From Acetobacteraceae bacterium (GTDB lineage Bacteria; Pseudomonadota; Alphaproteobacteria; Acetobacterales; Acetobacteraceae): a stretch of DNA of 64,000 bases. The notes under the pieces are model-generated. The model worked only from the letters and a program-made list of their open reading frames with translations. It made no database searches and was not told the DNA's origin. The stretch's first letter is position 1; each line of letters begins with the position of its first letter. Shown here one piece after another: positions 1 to 8,952 of the stretch. The stretch covers positions 1-64,000 of the forward strand of contig JANXMB010000060.1 of NCBI GenBank assembly GCA_025354865.1. The letters run 5' to 3'. The position numbers and the translations under genes are program-made.

Positions 1-423
1 CGGTTCCGCCCCCACCGCCGCGTTGATCGCTCGGACATTGAAACAATTACCCAGGGCGATATTGCCGGCCAGCGCATAGAAAAAGCGTTCCTGCGCCTCG
101 ATCGCCAACACCGAACCCCAGCCGGTCATGGCCTTCGCCCATTCGAGGGTCATGATACCGATATTGGCGCCGCAATCGACCGCAACCACGCCGTCGCCGA
201 AATGGCGGCGGCGCAGGCCCAGCAGGATGCGGGCGAAGGCGATATCCTCCCGGTCGTAGCTGCCGTTGCTTAGCACCATCAGACCGACGCCGAAGCCGGT
301 GCCGTCGGGCGCCTCCTGCCGATCGAACCGGTTGACGATCAGGCTGCCTTGATCGGACGGCGCCAGCACGAAGGCGAGGCAGCGCGGCGGGTTGGTCCAG
401 GAGTCGCCCTCGATAACGATCAT
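1..423 (-). CDS. FkbM-family methyltransferase, 3' end cut by window edge
   Basis: The reading frame opens at an ATG at 423 and stays open to base 1 (141 codons), so the C-terminal part lies outside the window and the ORF track misses it. The segment VAVDCGANIGIMTLEW resembles the SAM-binding motif I of FkbM-type methyltransferases (D-C-G-A-N-x-G), followed by an acidic strand (VLAIEAQERFF) that would bind the ribose. FkbM-type enzymes O-methylate sugars or polyketides, and many sit in surface-polysaccharide loci. The substrate cannot be inferred here. It lies 136 bp downstream of modB on the same strand, and I see nothing in that gap. The family call is fairly confident; the specific role is unknown. 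Confidence 0.75.
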   Translation of the reverse strand, partial: MIVIEGDSWTNPPRCLAFVLAPSDQGSLIVNRFDRQEAPDGTGFGVGLMVLSNGSYDREDIAFARILLGLRRRHFGDGVVAVDCGANIGIMTLEWAKAMTGWGSVLAIEAQERFFYALAGNIALGNCFNVRAINAAVGAEP

Positions 424-559
424 TGTCTTCCTCGTTGCCCGACCGGCGTGCCTCGGACGATCCCGGTGGCTGCACGCTGCGGCGCCGTTCTATACCAAGG
501 CACCCCAAGGTCGATCCATAGTGCACGATGCGCTGCCGTTACGGTGTGTCTGGGCGGAC

Positions 560-1279
560 TCACCGACCAACCCGCGCCCGCAACCGCCGGCCGAGGCTTT
601 CCGCCGCAGTCAGAAAGACGATTGCCAGTCCGACCGATACCAAGGACAGGCGGGCGGCTGCCTCGGTCCCGCCGGGGCTTTGCAGGGCGCTGTAGATCGC
701 CAGCGGCAAGGTCTGCGTCTGGCCGGGAATATTGGCGGCGAAGGTGATGACCGCCCCGAATTCCCCCAAGGCTGCGGCAAACCCGGTGATGGCGGCGACC
801 AGCACGCCCGGCGCGGCCAAAGGCAGGGCGATGGAGACGAAACGGTCCCAGGGGCCGGCCCCGAGGGTGCGGGCCGCTGCCTCCAACCCGGGATCGACGG
901 CTTCCAAGGACAGGCGTATCGCCCGCAGCATCAACGGCAAGATCATCGTCGCGCACGCCAGGACCGCGCCGGCTTGGGTGAATACCAGCCGCACGCCGAA
1001 CCAATCGAACAGCACCGCCCCGATCGGCCCGTGCAGCCCCAGCAGCAACAGCAGCAGCCATCCGACCACCACAGGCGGCAACACCAACGGCAAATGCGCG
1101 ACGGTGTCCAACACCGCTCGGCCGGGGAAGCGCCCGCGCGACAGCAGCAGGGCCAGCCCCAAGGCCAACGGCAGATCGGCCAACACCGCGCGCGAGGCAA
1201 CGATCAGGGTCAGGCGAATGGCCTGCCACTCGTCTGGAGTGAACGGATCGGCGAAAAGGCCCAAGGTTGGGTCCGACAG
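560..1279 (-). CDS. modB: Molybdate ABC transporter permease ModB
   Basis: Inner-membrane permease of the molybdate importer ModABC, with about five hydrophobic segments. The ABC-permease EAA loop is visible as EAAARTLGAGPWDRF followed by SIALPLAAPG, and the C-terminal GEFGAVITFAANIPGQT is characteristic of ModB. The ORF-track start far upstream overlaps the divergent slipin gene and is not credible. The segment just before LSDPTLGLF carries a GGAGG five bases before an in-frame CTG at 1279, giving 239 aa. A TTG at 1264 is the alternative and gives 234 aa. No ModA or ModC is present on either side, which is unusual because modABC is normally one operon. Family call strong, start uncertain. 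Confidence 0.85.
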   Translation of the reverse strand: MSDPTLGLFADPFTPDEWQAIRLTLIVASRAVLADLPLALGLALLLSRGRFPGRAVLDTVAHLPLVLPPVVVGWLLLLLLGLHGPIGAVLFDWFGVRLVFTQAGAVLACATMILPLMLRAIRLSLEAVDPGLEAAARTLGAGPWDRFVSIALPLAAPGVLVAAITGFAAALGEFGAVITFAANIPGQTQTLPLAIYSALQSPGGTEAAARLSLVSVGLAIVFLTAAESLGRRLRARVGR

Positions 1280-1384
1280 GGCTGCCTCCGACTTGAACTT
1301 TCTGCGAACCGGTTGGTTGCGCGCTGCGGTTATGCGATGGTGAGGCCCCGGCACACAACCGCCGGTCAGCGGGAGCAGACGACC

Positions 1385-2161
1385 ATGCTTGCTATCCTCG
1401 GGATCGTTGCCGTCATTCTGGCCGTCATTGTCATCAGCGCCGTCCGCATCGCGTCGGAATGGCAGCGCGCGGTGATCCTGCGCCTGGGGCGATTCCACAA
1501 GGCCAAAGGGCCGGGCGTCTATCTCCTGTTCCCGTTCGTCGATCGTGTTGCCCAGACCATCGATCTGCGCATCCAGACCACCACGATCACTGCCGAGCAG
1601 GCGTTGACGCGCGATACGGTGGCGGTGGGGGTGGATGCGATCGTGTTCTGGCAGGTCGAGGACCCCGCCGCCGCCGCGATCCGCATTGCCAACTACCGCG
1701 AAGCCATCGAGCGTGTGGCCCAAACCACTTTGCGGGAAATGATCGGCGCCACCGATTTGTCCCGCCTGCTTTCGGACCGCAAATCGGCCGACGAGCAGTT
1801 ACGCGCCAACATCACCGCCAAAACCGCAGACTGGGGCGTGACCGCCCACAGCGTCGAAATCAAGGACGTAACCATCCCGCGGGAATTGCAAGACGCCATG
1901 AGCCGACAGGCCCAAGCCGAGCGGGAGAAGGATGCGCGGGTGACGCTGGCCTCGGCCGAGTTGGAGATCGCGCGGCAAATCCTCGCCGCCGCTCGGCTTT
2001 ACGGCGACGATCCGAACGCGCTGAAGCTGCGGCAGATGAATCTACTGTATGAGATGAACAAGGAACGCGGCACCACGGTGCTGATCCCGACCGACATGGC
2101 GAACAGCCTGGGTTCGGTGGTGGCCCTGTCGCAAGCGATGAGCGCGGGGAAAAACGGCTGA
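1385..2161 (+). CDS. Slipin/stomatin-like SPFH-domain membrane protein
   Basis: The 258-aa protein has an N-terminal hydrophobic hairpin (MLAILGIVAVILAVIVISAVRI) followed by an SPFH (Band 7) domain with the typical EWQRAVILRLGRFHKAKGPG and FPFVDRVAQTIDLR stretches. The C-terminal third is an Ala/Glu-rich helix (QAQAEREKDARVTLASAELE) expected to oligomerise. Slipins form cytoplasm-facing scaffolds in membrane microdomains and often pair with an NfeD partner, but none is adjacent here. The start is the ATG preceded by GGGAG; the longer track ORF is antisense to modB. It is divergent from modB and convergent with the DUF2076 gene. Confidence 0.9.
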   Translation: MLAILGIVAVILAVIVISAVRIASEWQRAVILRLGRFHKAKGPGVYLLFPFVDRVAQTIDLRIQTTTITAEQALTRDTVAVGVDAIVFWQVEDPAAAAIRIANYREAIERVAQTTLREMIGATDLSRLLSDRKSADEQLRANITAKTADWGVTAHSVEIKDVTIPRELQDAMSRQAQAEREKDARVTLASAELEIARQILAAARLYGDDPNALKLRQMNLLYEMNKERGTTVLIPTDMANSLGSVVALSQAMSAGKNG

Positions 2162-2167
2162 TCGGCA

Positions 2168-2190
2168 CCGACCGGCGCTGGTCCGGTCGG
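2168..2190. terminator. Short GC-rich hairpin between convergent genes
   Basis: CCGACCGG and CCGGTCGG form a perfect 8-bp stem with a 7-base loop, 6 bp after the slipin stop and 20 bp before the stop of the convergent DUF2076 gene. There is no T tract on either side, so intrinsic termination is possible but not certain. It may only stabilise the 3' ends. Confidence 0.4.
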
Positions 2191-2210
2191 GACGCGCGGT
2201 CGAGCGGCGT

Positions 2211-3104
2211 TCAGAACGTGTCGTCGGACCCGCCGCCGCCACCACCGCCACCCGAGTCCCAGCTGCTGCTGCCGCCGCTGTTGTCCGACCAAGACGACTG
2301 ATCGGCCGCCGGCTGGTCCCAGGTGCCGTTGTCAACGTAATCCTGGTTGCCCGAAGGTGCCGCGCCACCGCCGCCCCAACTGCCGTTATCGACGTAATCC
2401 TGCTGCGCCGCCGGCGCCGCCCAGGGGCCGCCCGCTTGGGCACCGCCGCCGAAGCCGCCGCCAAAGCTGTCGCTGCCATGATGGCCGGAGAACAGGCTGC
2501 CGATCGCCTGCGCCGCCAGAATGCCGCCGCCGACCCCGGCCGCCGTGGTCAACGCGGACGATAGGAACCCACCGCCCGGGCGCTGCTGGAACATACCCTG
2601 CTGATAACCGGGGGCATATTGCGGTTGGGGCGGCGGCATTTGCTGATAAACCGGCTGCGGTGCGGCGTTCCATGCCGGACCCGGCGGCGGGGCCTGCGGG
2701 GCCGACGGGGCCTGCGTCCGACCGCCGCCGAACAGGCCACCGAACATACCGCCGGAGGCCGGGCGTTGCTGCGCGGCCTGCGCCGTCGCCTGCTGCGCGG
2801 CCTGCTGCGCCTGCTGCACCGCTTGTTGCGCCTGTTGCAGTTCCCACTCCAGCCGTTGGATGCGGTTCTGCGCCTCCGCCAGGGCATGGTCCTGCACGAA
2901 CGCCGTCTGCGTCAGGCGATACCGAGCATCGGGGTATTGTTGGAACAGGCCGCCGATCAGGCCGTCGGCCTCCCGATCGACCGGCGGCAAAGGCGGTTGC
3001 ACCGTCGCCGGCACCGATCCGGCGAAGCTGGGCGGTGCCGCCCGCTGCGCGCCGCTGACGCGGACGATGAACTGGGTGATGATGTCGCGTTCTTCGTTGG
3101 TCAT
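2211..3104 (-). CDS. DUF2076 family protein (predicted periplasmic ligand-binding sensor family)
   Basis: A 297-aa protein of the DUF2076 family. The conserved N-terminal MTNEERDIITQFI, then DREADGLIGGLFQQYPDARY and a glutamine/alanine-rich coiled coil (QAQQAVQQAQQAAQQ) match this family. The middle is proline- and glycine-rich. The C-terminus carries two copies of a DYVDNG(S/T)W motif and ends in a poly-Gly run before SDDTF. DUF2076 proteins are listed as predicted periplasmic sensors, but their biochemical role is unproven and no signal peptide is visible here. Start ATG at 3104. The low-complexity composition generates long shadow ORFs on the other strand. Confidence 0.8.
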   Translation of the reverse strand: MTNEERDIITQFIVRVSGAQRAAPPSFAGSVPATVQPPLPPVDREADGLIGGLFQQYPDARYRLTQTAFVQDHALAEAQNRIQRLEWELQQAQQAVQQAQQAAQQATAQAAQQRPASGGMFGGLFGGGRTQAPSAPQAPPPGPAWNAAPQPVYQQMPPPQPQYAPGYQQGMFQQRPGGGFLSSALTTAAGVGGGILAAQAIGSLFSGHHGSDSFGGGFGGGAQAGGPWAAPAAQQDYVDNGSWGGGGAAPSGNQDYVDNGTWDQPAADQSSWSDNSGGSSSWDSGGGGGGGGSDDTF

Positions 3105-3276
3105 GGTGGGTCCCTTCGGGGTCCGCGGTTTCGACCGTCACTGCGCAGCAAAGTGGTCCTTCCCGGCCCGGACTTCAATGGCCAAACAAACCCAGGCGTC
3201 GTTGCTCCCAGGGGCACGGATGCTCCCGTGCCATCGAAGTTCAGGGGGCCATCCAGGTTCAGGGGGCCGTTGGGGC

Positions 3277-4101
3277 TCACGGAGCGATTTCCTCGTTCGG
3301 CAGCGTGCCCCAGAACTGGTTGCGGCGGAGGTAGCCGGCATGGCCGGCCACGGTGACGTGGCACCAGGCCGAGTCCTTCGGGCAGGCTTTGATGCGCCCG
3401 ATCACACCGGGCTTGAGGGTGGCGACCGGCGGCGCTTTATCGTTGGAATCGTCGCGCAAGGTGGCCTCCCCGCCTTTGACGATGAAATTCCGCCGCGCGT
3501 TCAAGGTCGCTTGATTGACCCAGCCCTCGATCCCGTCGGCATCGCGGATGGCGCGCCAGTGCTCGAATTCGCGCACCACCTCCACCGGCAGATCGGACCG
3601 TTTGTAAACCCAGTCGATCCGGTAACGAACGCCGGGGCCGGCGCGGAGGTTCACCTCGTTCGATCGCAGCGATTGGAAACGCGGCACCGGCTGGGCGCCG
3701 GCGGCTTTGGCAGCCTTGGCGGCGCGGGCCGCATCGGCCGGCGTGGCGACCGGGGGCGCGGCCGGGTTGTCGGCAGCGGCAGCGGTGGGCGCAACGACGG
3801 CGGGCGCGACGACGGCCGGCACTGCGGGCGGCGCCGGTTTGGCGGGCGCGGCGGCCGGCGGGATGGCCGGCTTCTGCGCATGGGTCTGGCCTTGCGGCTG
3901 GACCACCGGGGTGCGGTGCGCGCCAGACGTGGTGGCCAAAGGGGGGATTGGCGGCACGGAAGGCGGCTTTTTCGTCGCCGGGGCGGCCGGTTGCGCCGGG
4001 GACGGGGTCGGCTGCTGCGCCCAGCCGGCAACCGGCGCGAGCAGCAGCGCGGTCAGCGGCAAAAGCGTCCGGACGGTTGCAAGCACGGAAGTGACACGCA
4101 T
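3277..4101 (-). CDS. Exported SH3-domain protein with proline/alanine-rich linker
   Basis: The 274-aa protein starts at MRVTSVLATVRTLLPLTALLL with a clear signal peptide ending near GWAQQ. A region of about 100 residues rich in Pro/Ala follows, then two bacterial SH3-like modules. The first contains the motif EVNLRAGPGVRYRIDWVY typical of SH3b domains; the second ends in GHAGYLRRNQFWG. Bacterial SH3 domains usually bind peptidoglycan or other envelope components, and the linker could span the periplasm. The ORF track begins earlier in frame, but that part overlaps the dsrE-like gene antisense-style and lacks a signal sequence. Specific function unknown. Confidence 0.8.
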   Translation of the reverse strand: MRVTSVLATVRTLLPLTALLLAPVAGWAQQPTPSPAQPAAPATKKPPSVPPIPPLATTSGAHRTPVVQPQGQTHAQKPAIPPAAAPAKPAPPAVPAVVAPAVVAPTAAAADNPAAPPVATPADAARAAKAAKAAGAQPVPRFQSLRSNEVNLRAGPGVRYRIDWVYKRSDLPVEVVREFEHWRAIRDADGIEGWVNQATLNARRNFIVKGGEATLRDDSNDKAPPVATLKPGVIGRIKACPKDSAWCHVTVAGHAGYLRRNQFWGTLPNEEIAP

Positions 4102-4150
4102 GCGGGGACCTCTCGCATCGACGGTTGCGGCCGCAGCCAAGCCGGAAGGG

Positions 4151-4531
4151 TTACAGCGTGACAATCTGACCCGCCCCGACGGCCGAAAGGAAGGTGGCGA
4201 CGCCCGCGACCTCGGTTTGCGGTAGCAGCCCGGCGGGATCGATGTTTTCGGCGCGCAGCCCGGCCTCGCAGGCGATGGTGCGGACATGCAGTTCCAAAGC
4301 GGCCTCCCGCAGTTCTTCCAGACCGGCGACGCCGGACGGGCGGATGCGAGCGTCGCGGGCGGCGTCGTCCAGCGCCTGCCAGTCGCGCAGCAGGGCTTTG
4401 CAGCCGGCATTGGTGGCGAACAGCACGACATCGCGCCCCAGCGCCGCCGCGCCCGAGGCCATGACGAACGCATAATGGGCGCGTTCGTGCGTGCCCGATA
4501 TCAGCAGGATGCCCAGCGGCTCAGACCGCAC
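4151..4531 (-). CDS. DsrE-family protein
   Basis: A small (about 126 aa) DsrE/DsrF-like fold protein. The [20 protein letters not shown] start with alternating beta/alpha pattern, and [19 protein letters not shown], are typical of the family, whose members carry sulfur on a cysteine or have unknown roles. The chosen start is a GTG at 4531 with an AGGG upstream. It overlaps the 3' end of the MoeB/HesA-like gene by 11 bases, so translational coupling is likely. An in-frame ATG at 4555 is the alternative. The cysteine in NAGCK could be a persulfide site, which is inference. Pairing with a sulfur-carrier adenylyltransferase homologue suggests sulfur-transfer chemistry. Confidence 0.72.
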   Translation of the reverse strand: MRSEPLGILLISGTHERAHYAFVMASGAAALGRDVVLFATNAGCKALLRDWQALDDAARDARIRPSGVAGLEELREAALELHVRTIACEAGLRAENIDPAGLLPQTEVAGVATFLSAVGAGQIVTL

Positions 4532-5339
4532 AGACCGGCCCTGCGGTTGCGGCATGGGCGGACAGGTCGGCGATCGTCGCATGCGGCCCGCACAGCGCGC
4601 ATTTCGGGTCGGGGCGCAGCTTGATGGTGCGGAAGCGGGTTGCCAGCGCGTCCCAGACCAGCAGCCGCCCGGACAGCGAATCGCCGATCCCCAGGATTTC
4701 CTTCAGCACCTCGGTCGCCTGCAGGGTGCCCATAACCCCGGTGACGGCGCCAAGCACCCCGGCTTCCCCGCAGGAGGGCACCAGCCCGTCGGGCGGCGGT
4801 TCGGGATAGAGGCAGCGGTAGCACGGCCCGCCGGTATGCGGCTTGAACACCGACAATTGCCCGTCGAACCGCAGCACTGCCGCCGAGACCAAAGTGCGCT
4901 GCGCCAGCGCGCAGGCGTCGGCGATCAGGAAGCGTGTGGCGAAATTGTCGGTGCCGTCGCAGACGATATCGTATTGCCGGATCAGGTCGATCGCGTTGTC
5001 CGGACCCAGGCGGATTTCGTGCGGGACGACGTTCGCCTCCGGATTGATGGCGCGCGCGGCTTCGGCGGCCGACAGCGCTTTCGGCACCCCGATGCGGGCG
5101 GTGGTATGCGCGATCTGGCGTTGCAGGTTGGAAAGCTCCACCCGGTCGTCGTCCACCAGCCCGATCGTGCCGACGCCGGCAGCGGCCAGATACAGCGCGA
5201 GCGGCGAACCCAGCCCCCCGGCGCCGATCGCCAGCACCTTCGCGGCCTTGAGTTTCGCCTGCCCGGTGCCGCCAACCTGCTGCAACAGGATGTGGCGGGA
5301 GTAGCGGCGTATTTCGTCTTCGGAGAAATCCAGATCCAT
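4521..5339 (-). CDS. moeB: MoeB/ThiF/HesA-family adenylyltransferase
   Basis: The 272-aa E1-like enzyme activates the C-terminal glycine of a ubiquitin-like sulfur carrier (MoaD or ThiS) by adenylation. N-terminal [20 protein letters not shown] is the family signature. The nucleotide-binding loop is [23 protein letters not shown], and the conserved NLQRQI and DGTDNFATR stretches are present. Two zinc cysteine pairs, [10 protein letters not shown] and CALCG, are intact. There is no C-terminal rhodanese domain, so this is the short bacterial form. Whether it serves molybdopterin or thiamine cannot be settled from sequence alone. A modB lies 3 kb away but moaD is absent from the window. Start ATG at 5339. 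Confidence 0.85.
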   Translation of the reverse strand: MDLDFSEDEIRRYSRHILLQQVGGTGQAKLKAAKVLAIGAGGLGSPLALYLAAAGVGTIGLVDDDRVELSNLQRQIAHTTARIGVPKALSAAEAARAINPEANVVPHEIRLGPDNAIDLIRQYDIVCDGTDNFATRFLIADACALAQRTLVSAAVLRFDGQLSVFKPHTGGPCYRCLYPEPPPDGLVPSCGEAGVLGAVTGVMGTLQATEVLKEILGIGDSLSGRLLVWDALATRFRTIKLRPDPKCALCGPHATIADLSAHAATAGPVCAV

Positions 5340-5372
5340 GAATCCAATATAGGCCGGCCCTCGCCGACGTCC

Positions 5373-5426
5373 AATAACCCCGGCAACAACCCCGGCAACA
5401 ACCCTGGTAACCCCGGCAACAACCTT
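5373..5426 (+). repeat. 12-bp tandem repeat (AACCCCGGCAAC) in the leuC leader
   Basis: Two exact head-to-tail copies of a 12-base AACCCCGGCAAC unit, a diverged AACCCTGGTAAC, then another exact copy shifted by three bases. They lie between the divergent moeB and leuC starts. All insertions are multiples of three, so the leuC-frame reading shows an NNPG-like repeat, but no start codon precedes it and I do not consider it translated. It may be a slippage-prone spacer in a shared promoter region. Confidence 0.7.
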
Positions 5427-5492
5427 GGCGAACTTGCACAAACCCGGCGGTTGGTTCAAATCGGCAGCCACAGCGCGATTGAGGGAAAAACC

Positions 5493-6911
5493 ATGTCCGC
5501 CAGCAAGCCGAGGACTCTGTTCGACAAAATTTGGGATGCCCACGTCGTGGAGCGGCTGCCGGACGGAACCTGCATCCTTTATATCGACCGGCATCTTCTG
5601 CACGAGGTCACCAGCCCGCAGGCGTTCGAAGGCCTGCGCGCCGCCGGCCGCAAGCTGCGCCGCCCCGACCTGCACATCGCCGTCGCGGACCACAACATCC
5701 CGACCAAGGGATCCCGCATCCCGAAGGATATTCAGGAAGAAGACAGCCGCATTCAGGTCGAAACCCTGGAAAAGAACGTCAAAGAATTCGGCGTGCCGTA
5801 CATTCCCATTCTGGATAAGCGCCAGGGCATCGTGCACATCATCGGGCCAGAGCTGGGCCTGAGCCTGCCCGGCACCACCCTGGTCTGCGGCGACAGCCAT
5901 ACCTCCACCCATGGGGCGCTGGGTTCGCTGGCGTTCGGCATCGGCACGTCCGAGGTCGAGCATGTCATGGCAACCCAGACCCTGCTGCAAGCGCCGCAGA
6001 AAAACATGCGCATCGACGTCACCGGCACTCTCGGCCTCGGCTGCTCGGCGAAAGACGTCGTGCTGGCGATCATCGGCAAGATCACGACGGCCGGCGGCAA
6101 TGGGCATGTGATCGAATACACCGGCGATACCATCGTCGGGCTGGACATGGCCGGTCGCATGACCGTGTCCAACATGACGATCGAAGGGGGTGCCCGAGCG
6201 GGGCTGATCGCGCCGGACCAGACGACGTTCGACTATATTAAGGGCCGTGAATTCGCCCCCAAGGGGGAGGCGTGGGACAAGGCGCTCGCGTATTGGAAGA
6301 CCCTGCCGACCGATCCCGGCGCGCATTACGACACGCAGGTGTTCATGACCTCGGCCGAAATCGCGCCGATGGTCACCTGGGGCACCACCCCCGGACAGGT
6401 CGTCCCGGTCACCGGCATCGTGCCGAACCCGATGGATATCGAAGACGAAGGCAAGCGCGCGCAGCACCAACGCATGCTGGAATACATGGGCCTGACCCCC
6501 GGCCAGCACATGACCGATCTGGCGATCGACGTGGTGTTCATCGGGTCCTGCACCAACGGCCGCATCGAAGACATTCGCGCGGCGGCGCAGGTTGCGAAGG
6601 GGCGTAAGGTGGCCGACGGGGTGCAGGCGCTGGTCGTGCCGGGCTCCGGCTTGGTCAAGGCGCAAGCGGAAGCCGAGGGGCTGGACCGCATCCTGCTGGA
6701 AGCCGGGTTCGAATGGCGCGATCCCTGCTGCTCGATGTGCCTGGGCATGAACCCGGACAAGATCACGGCAGGCCAACGCTGCGCCAGCACGTCGAACCGG
6801 AACTTCGAAGGCCGCCAGGGCATCGGCGGACGCACGCATCTGGTGTCGCCGGCAATGGCCGCTGCCGCCGCCGTCACCGGGCGTTTCGCCGACGTCCGGC
6901 AAATGGGTTGA
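5493..6911 (+). CDS. leuC: 3-isopropylmalate dehydratase large subunit
   Basis: LeuC (472 aa) isomerises 2-isopropylmalate to 3-isopropylmalate with LeuD in leucine synthesis. The aconitase-type iron-sulfur ligands are visible in [14 protein letters not shown] and [33 protein letters not shown] is the standard substrate-loop block. Length is usual for the bacterial LeuC. The ATG at 5493 follows GAGGGA at a good distance; the ORF track's 806-aa version runs through moeB antisense and the repeat leader and is not real. First gene of leuC-leuD-leuB on the plus strand, with 49 bp to leuD. The long leader could hold regulation, but no leucine-rich leader peptide was seen. Confidence 0.97.
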   Translation: MSASKPRTLFDKIWDAHVVERLPDGTCILYIDRHLLHEVTSPQAFEGLRAAGRKLRRPDLHIAVADHNIPTKGSRIPKDIQEEDSRIQVETLEKNVKEFGVPYIPILDKRQGIVHIIGPELGLSLPGTTLVCGDSHTSTHGALGSLAFGIGTSEVEHVMATQTLLQAPQKNMRIDVTGTLGLGCSAKDVVLAIIGKITTAGGNGHVIEYTGDTIVGLDMAGRMTVSNMTIEGGARAGLIAPDQTTFDYIKGREFAPKGEAWDKALAYWKTLPTDPGAHYDTQVFMTSAEIAPMVTWGTTPGQVVPVTGIVPNPMDIEDEGKRAQHQRMLEYMGLTPGQHMTDLAIDVVFIGSCTNGRIEDIRAAAQVAKGRKVADGVQALVVPGSGLVKAQAEAEGLDRILLEAGFEWRDPCCSMCLGMNPDKITAGQRCASTSNRNFEGRQGIGGRTHLVSPAMAAAAAVTGRFADVRQMG

Positions 6912-6960
6912 GCCGATCGCTGCACGACGCCGTTAACGCCTCCTGCCAGGAGAAATGACC

Positions 6961-7587
6961 ATGGAACCCTTCACCAAACTGACCGGCATCGCCGCCCCGC
7001 TGCCGATGCAGAACGTCGATACCGACAAGATCATCCCGGCCCGCTTCCTGAAGACCATCAAGCGGTCCGGCCTCGGCGTGCATCTGTTCGACCCGCTGCG
7101 TTTCAACAAGGACGGGTCGGAGAAGCCGGAATTCGTGCTGAACCAGGAACCGTACCGCAAGGCCGAAATCATCGTCGCTTTCGAGAATTTCGGCTGCGGG
7201 TCCTCCCGCGAGCATGCCCCCTGGGCGCTGCTGGATTTCGGCATCCGCTGCATTATCGCGCCGGATTTCGCCGATATCTTCTTCAATAACAGCTTCAAGA
7301 ACGGCATCCTGCCGGTGCGGCTGCCGCGCGCGGTCTGCAACCAATTGATCGAGGACACCAAGATGGGCGGCAACGCCCGCATCACGGTGGACCTTGAACG
7401 CCAGGTCGTCGTCCGCCCGAACGGGGAGGAAATCCCGTTCGAAATCGACGCCTTTCGCAAACATCTGCTGCTGAACGGCCTCGACGATATCGGGCAGACG
7501 CTGCAACACAGCACGTCCATCGACAGCTACGAAGCCCGGCAAGAGCAGGATCGATCCTGGATGCCGACCACCATGACCGCCGCCTGA
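6961..7587 (+). CDS. leuD: 3-isopropylmalate dehydratase small subunit
   Basis: LeuD (208 aa) forms the swivel domain of isopropylmalate isomerase. The diagnostic blocks [14 protein letters not shown] and [21 protein letters not shown] are intact. Two close ATGs exist: 6955 is only two bases from the AGGAG, while 6961 is eight bases away, so 6961 is preferred. It follows leuC and precedes leuB by 19 bp, consistent with one transcript. Full-length for the single-domain bacterial family. Confidence 0.96.
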   Translation: MEPFTKLTGIAAPLPMQNVDTDKIIPARFLKTIKRSGLGVHLFDPLRFNKDGSEKPEFVLNQEPYRKAEIIVAFENFGCGSSREHAPWALLDFGIRCIIAPDFADIFFNNSFKNGILPVRLPRAVCNQLIEDTKMGGNARITVDLERQVVVRPNGEEIPFEIDAFRKHLLLNGLDDIGQTLQHSTSIDSYEARQEQDRSWMPTTMTAA

Positions 7588-7606
7588 TCCGGGAAAGACA
7601 GATACC

Positions 7607-8719
7607 ATGGCCGCCAACAAGAAATTGCTGATCCTGCCCGGCGACGGCATCGGCCCGGAAGTGATGCGCGAAGTCCGCCGCGTCATCGACTGGATGGACC
7701 GCCGCCGCATGGTCACCTTCGATGTGTCCGAGGACTTCGTCGGCGGCGCCTCGATCGATGCCAAGGGCACCCCGATCGCCGACAACACGTTGCAGGCAGC
7801 AAAAGACGCCGACGCCATCCTGTTCGGGTCCGTCGGCGGCCCGAAATGGGACAAGCTCGGCTTCGACATGCGGCCGGAAATCGCGATCCTGCGGCTGCGC
7901 AAGGAACTCGACCTGTTCGCCAATCTGCGCCCGGCGATCGTGTTCGACCCGCTGGTCGATGCGTCCACCCTCAAGGCCGATGTCATCAAGGGCCTCGACC
8001 TGATGATCGTGCGGGAAAGCACCGGCGGCATCTACTTCGGCGAGCCGCGCGGCGTGGAAACCATGGCCAACGGGGAAAAGCGGGGCTTCGACACCGAAAC
8101 CTACACCACCGGCGAAATCCAGCGCGTGGCGCGGGTCGGGTTCGAGTTGGCCCGCAAGCGGCAGAACAAACTGTGCAGCGTGGAAAAAGCCAACGTCATG
8201 CAATCCGGCCTGTTCTGGCGCCAGACCGTCGCCGCGCTGGGCGCCGCCGAATACCCGGATGTCGCGCTGTCGCACATGTACGCGGATAATTGCGCCATGC
8301 AGTTGGTGCGCAACCCGCGCCAGTTCGACGTGATCGTGACATCGAATATCTTCGGCGACCTGCTGTCCGACCTCGCCTCTATGCTGACCGGTAGCCTCGG
8401 CATGCTGCCATCCGCCACGCTGGGCGCCATCCAGCCGTCCGGCAAACGGCATGCGCTGTATGAACCGATCCACGGCAGCGCCCCCGATATCGCCGGCAAA
8501 GGGGTCGCCAATCCGTTGGCCCAGATCCTGAGTTTCGCGATGCTGCTGCGCTATTCCTTCGGCATGGACGAAGACGCCGCGCTGATCGAGAAAGCCTGCG
8601 TCAACGTGTTGGGATCCGGCTTGCGGACCGCCGACATCATGGGCCCGGCCACCGCGCGCGTCGGTACGGGCGTGATGGGCGAGTCGATCCTGCGGGAATT
8701 GGAAAAACTCGCCGCCTAA
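7607..8719 (+). CDS. leuB: 3-isopropylmalate dehydrogenase
   Basis: LeuB (370 aa) oxidatively decarboxylates 3-isopropylmalate with NAD in the third step of the leucine branch. LPGDGIGPEVMREV at the N-terminus, the substrate-binding LRLRKELDLFANLRPA, RESTGGIYFG and the C-terminal EPIHGSAPDIAGKGVANPLAQILS cofactor region are all present. This is a full-length beta-decarboxylating dehydrogenase of the bacterial type. The ATG follows a GGGAAAG ribosome site. It is the last protein gene of the leuCDB run; tRNA-Arg follows 60 bp downstream. Confidence 0.97.
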   Translation: MAANKKLLILPGDGIGPEVMREVRRVIDWMDRRRMVTFDVSEDFVGGASIDAKGTPIADNTLQAAKDADAILFGSVGGPKWDKLGFDMRPEIAILRLRKELDLFANLRPAIVFDPLVDASTLKADVIKGLDLMIVRESTGGIYFGEPRGVETMANGEKRGFDTETYTTGEIQRVARVGFELARKRQNKLCSVEKANVMQSGLFWRQTVAALGAAEYPDVALSHMYADNCAMQLVRNPRQFDVIVTSNIFGDLLSDLASMLTGSLGMLPSATLGAIQPSGKRHALYEPIHGSAPDIAGKGVANPLAQILSFAMLLRYSFGMDEDAALIEKACVNVLGSGLRTADIMGPATARVGTGVMGESILRELEKLAA

Positions 8720-8779
8720 CAAATCCCCGAAAGGGGGTTGCCCTGGGGGGGCGGTTCGGTTAGACACCGCCCCTCGGTT

Positions 8780-8856
8780 GCGCCCGTAGCTCAATTGGAT
8801 AGAGCACCAGACTACGAATCTGGGGGTTGGAAGTTCGAGTCTTTCCGGGCGCGCCA
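8780..8856 (+). tRNA. tRNA-Arg (anticodon ACG)
   Basis: A 77-base cloverleaf. The acceptor GCGCCCG pairs with CGGGCGC, followed by a G discriminator and an encoded CCA. The D arm contains AGCTCAATTGGATAGAGC, and the anticodon loop CTACGAA gives ACG (read as ICG), Arg. The T arm contains GTTCGAGTC. It reads CGN arginine codons, which are frequent in this high-GC genome. Confidence 0.95.
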
Positions 8857-8952
8857 GTTTCTCCGTCGACGTCCGCATGCGGTCTTGCGGCAAGTCCGGA
8901 GCCTTCGGATCATTGTCAGTTCAGCCCGCAGGCGCCGCGCCAGCCGCAGCGT

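Noticed and set aside
392-2161. 589-aa plus-strand ORF over modB
   Set aside because: The first 330 codons are antisense to modB and have compositional bias only; the real product is the slipin starting at 1385.
5376-5424. CRISPR-like direct repeats before leuC
   Set aside because: Units are only 12 bases, contiguous and without spacers.
4491-6911. 806-aa plus-strand ORF fusing moeB antisense with leuC
   Set aside because: No start or ribosome site joins them; leuC has its own GAGGGA and ATG at 5493.
8857-8952. Att site or integrated element next to tRNA-Arg
   Set aside because: No integrase, no duplicated tRNA 3' end and normal core genes on both sides.
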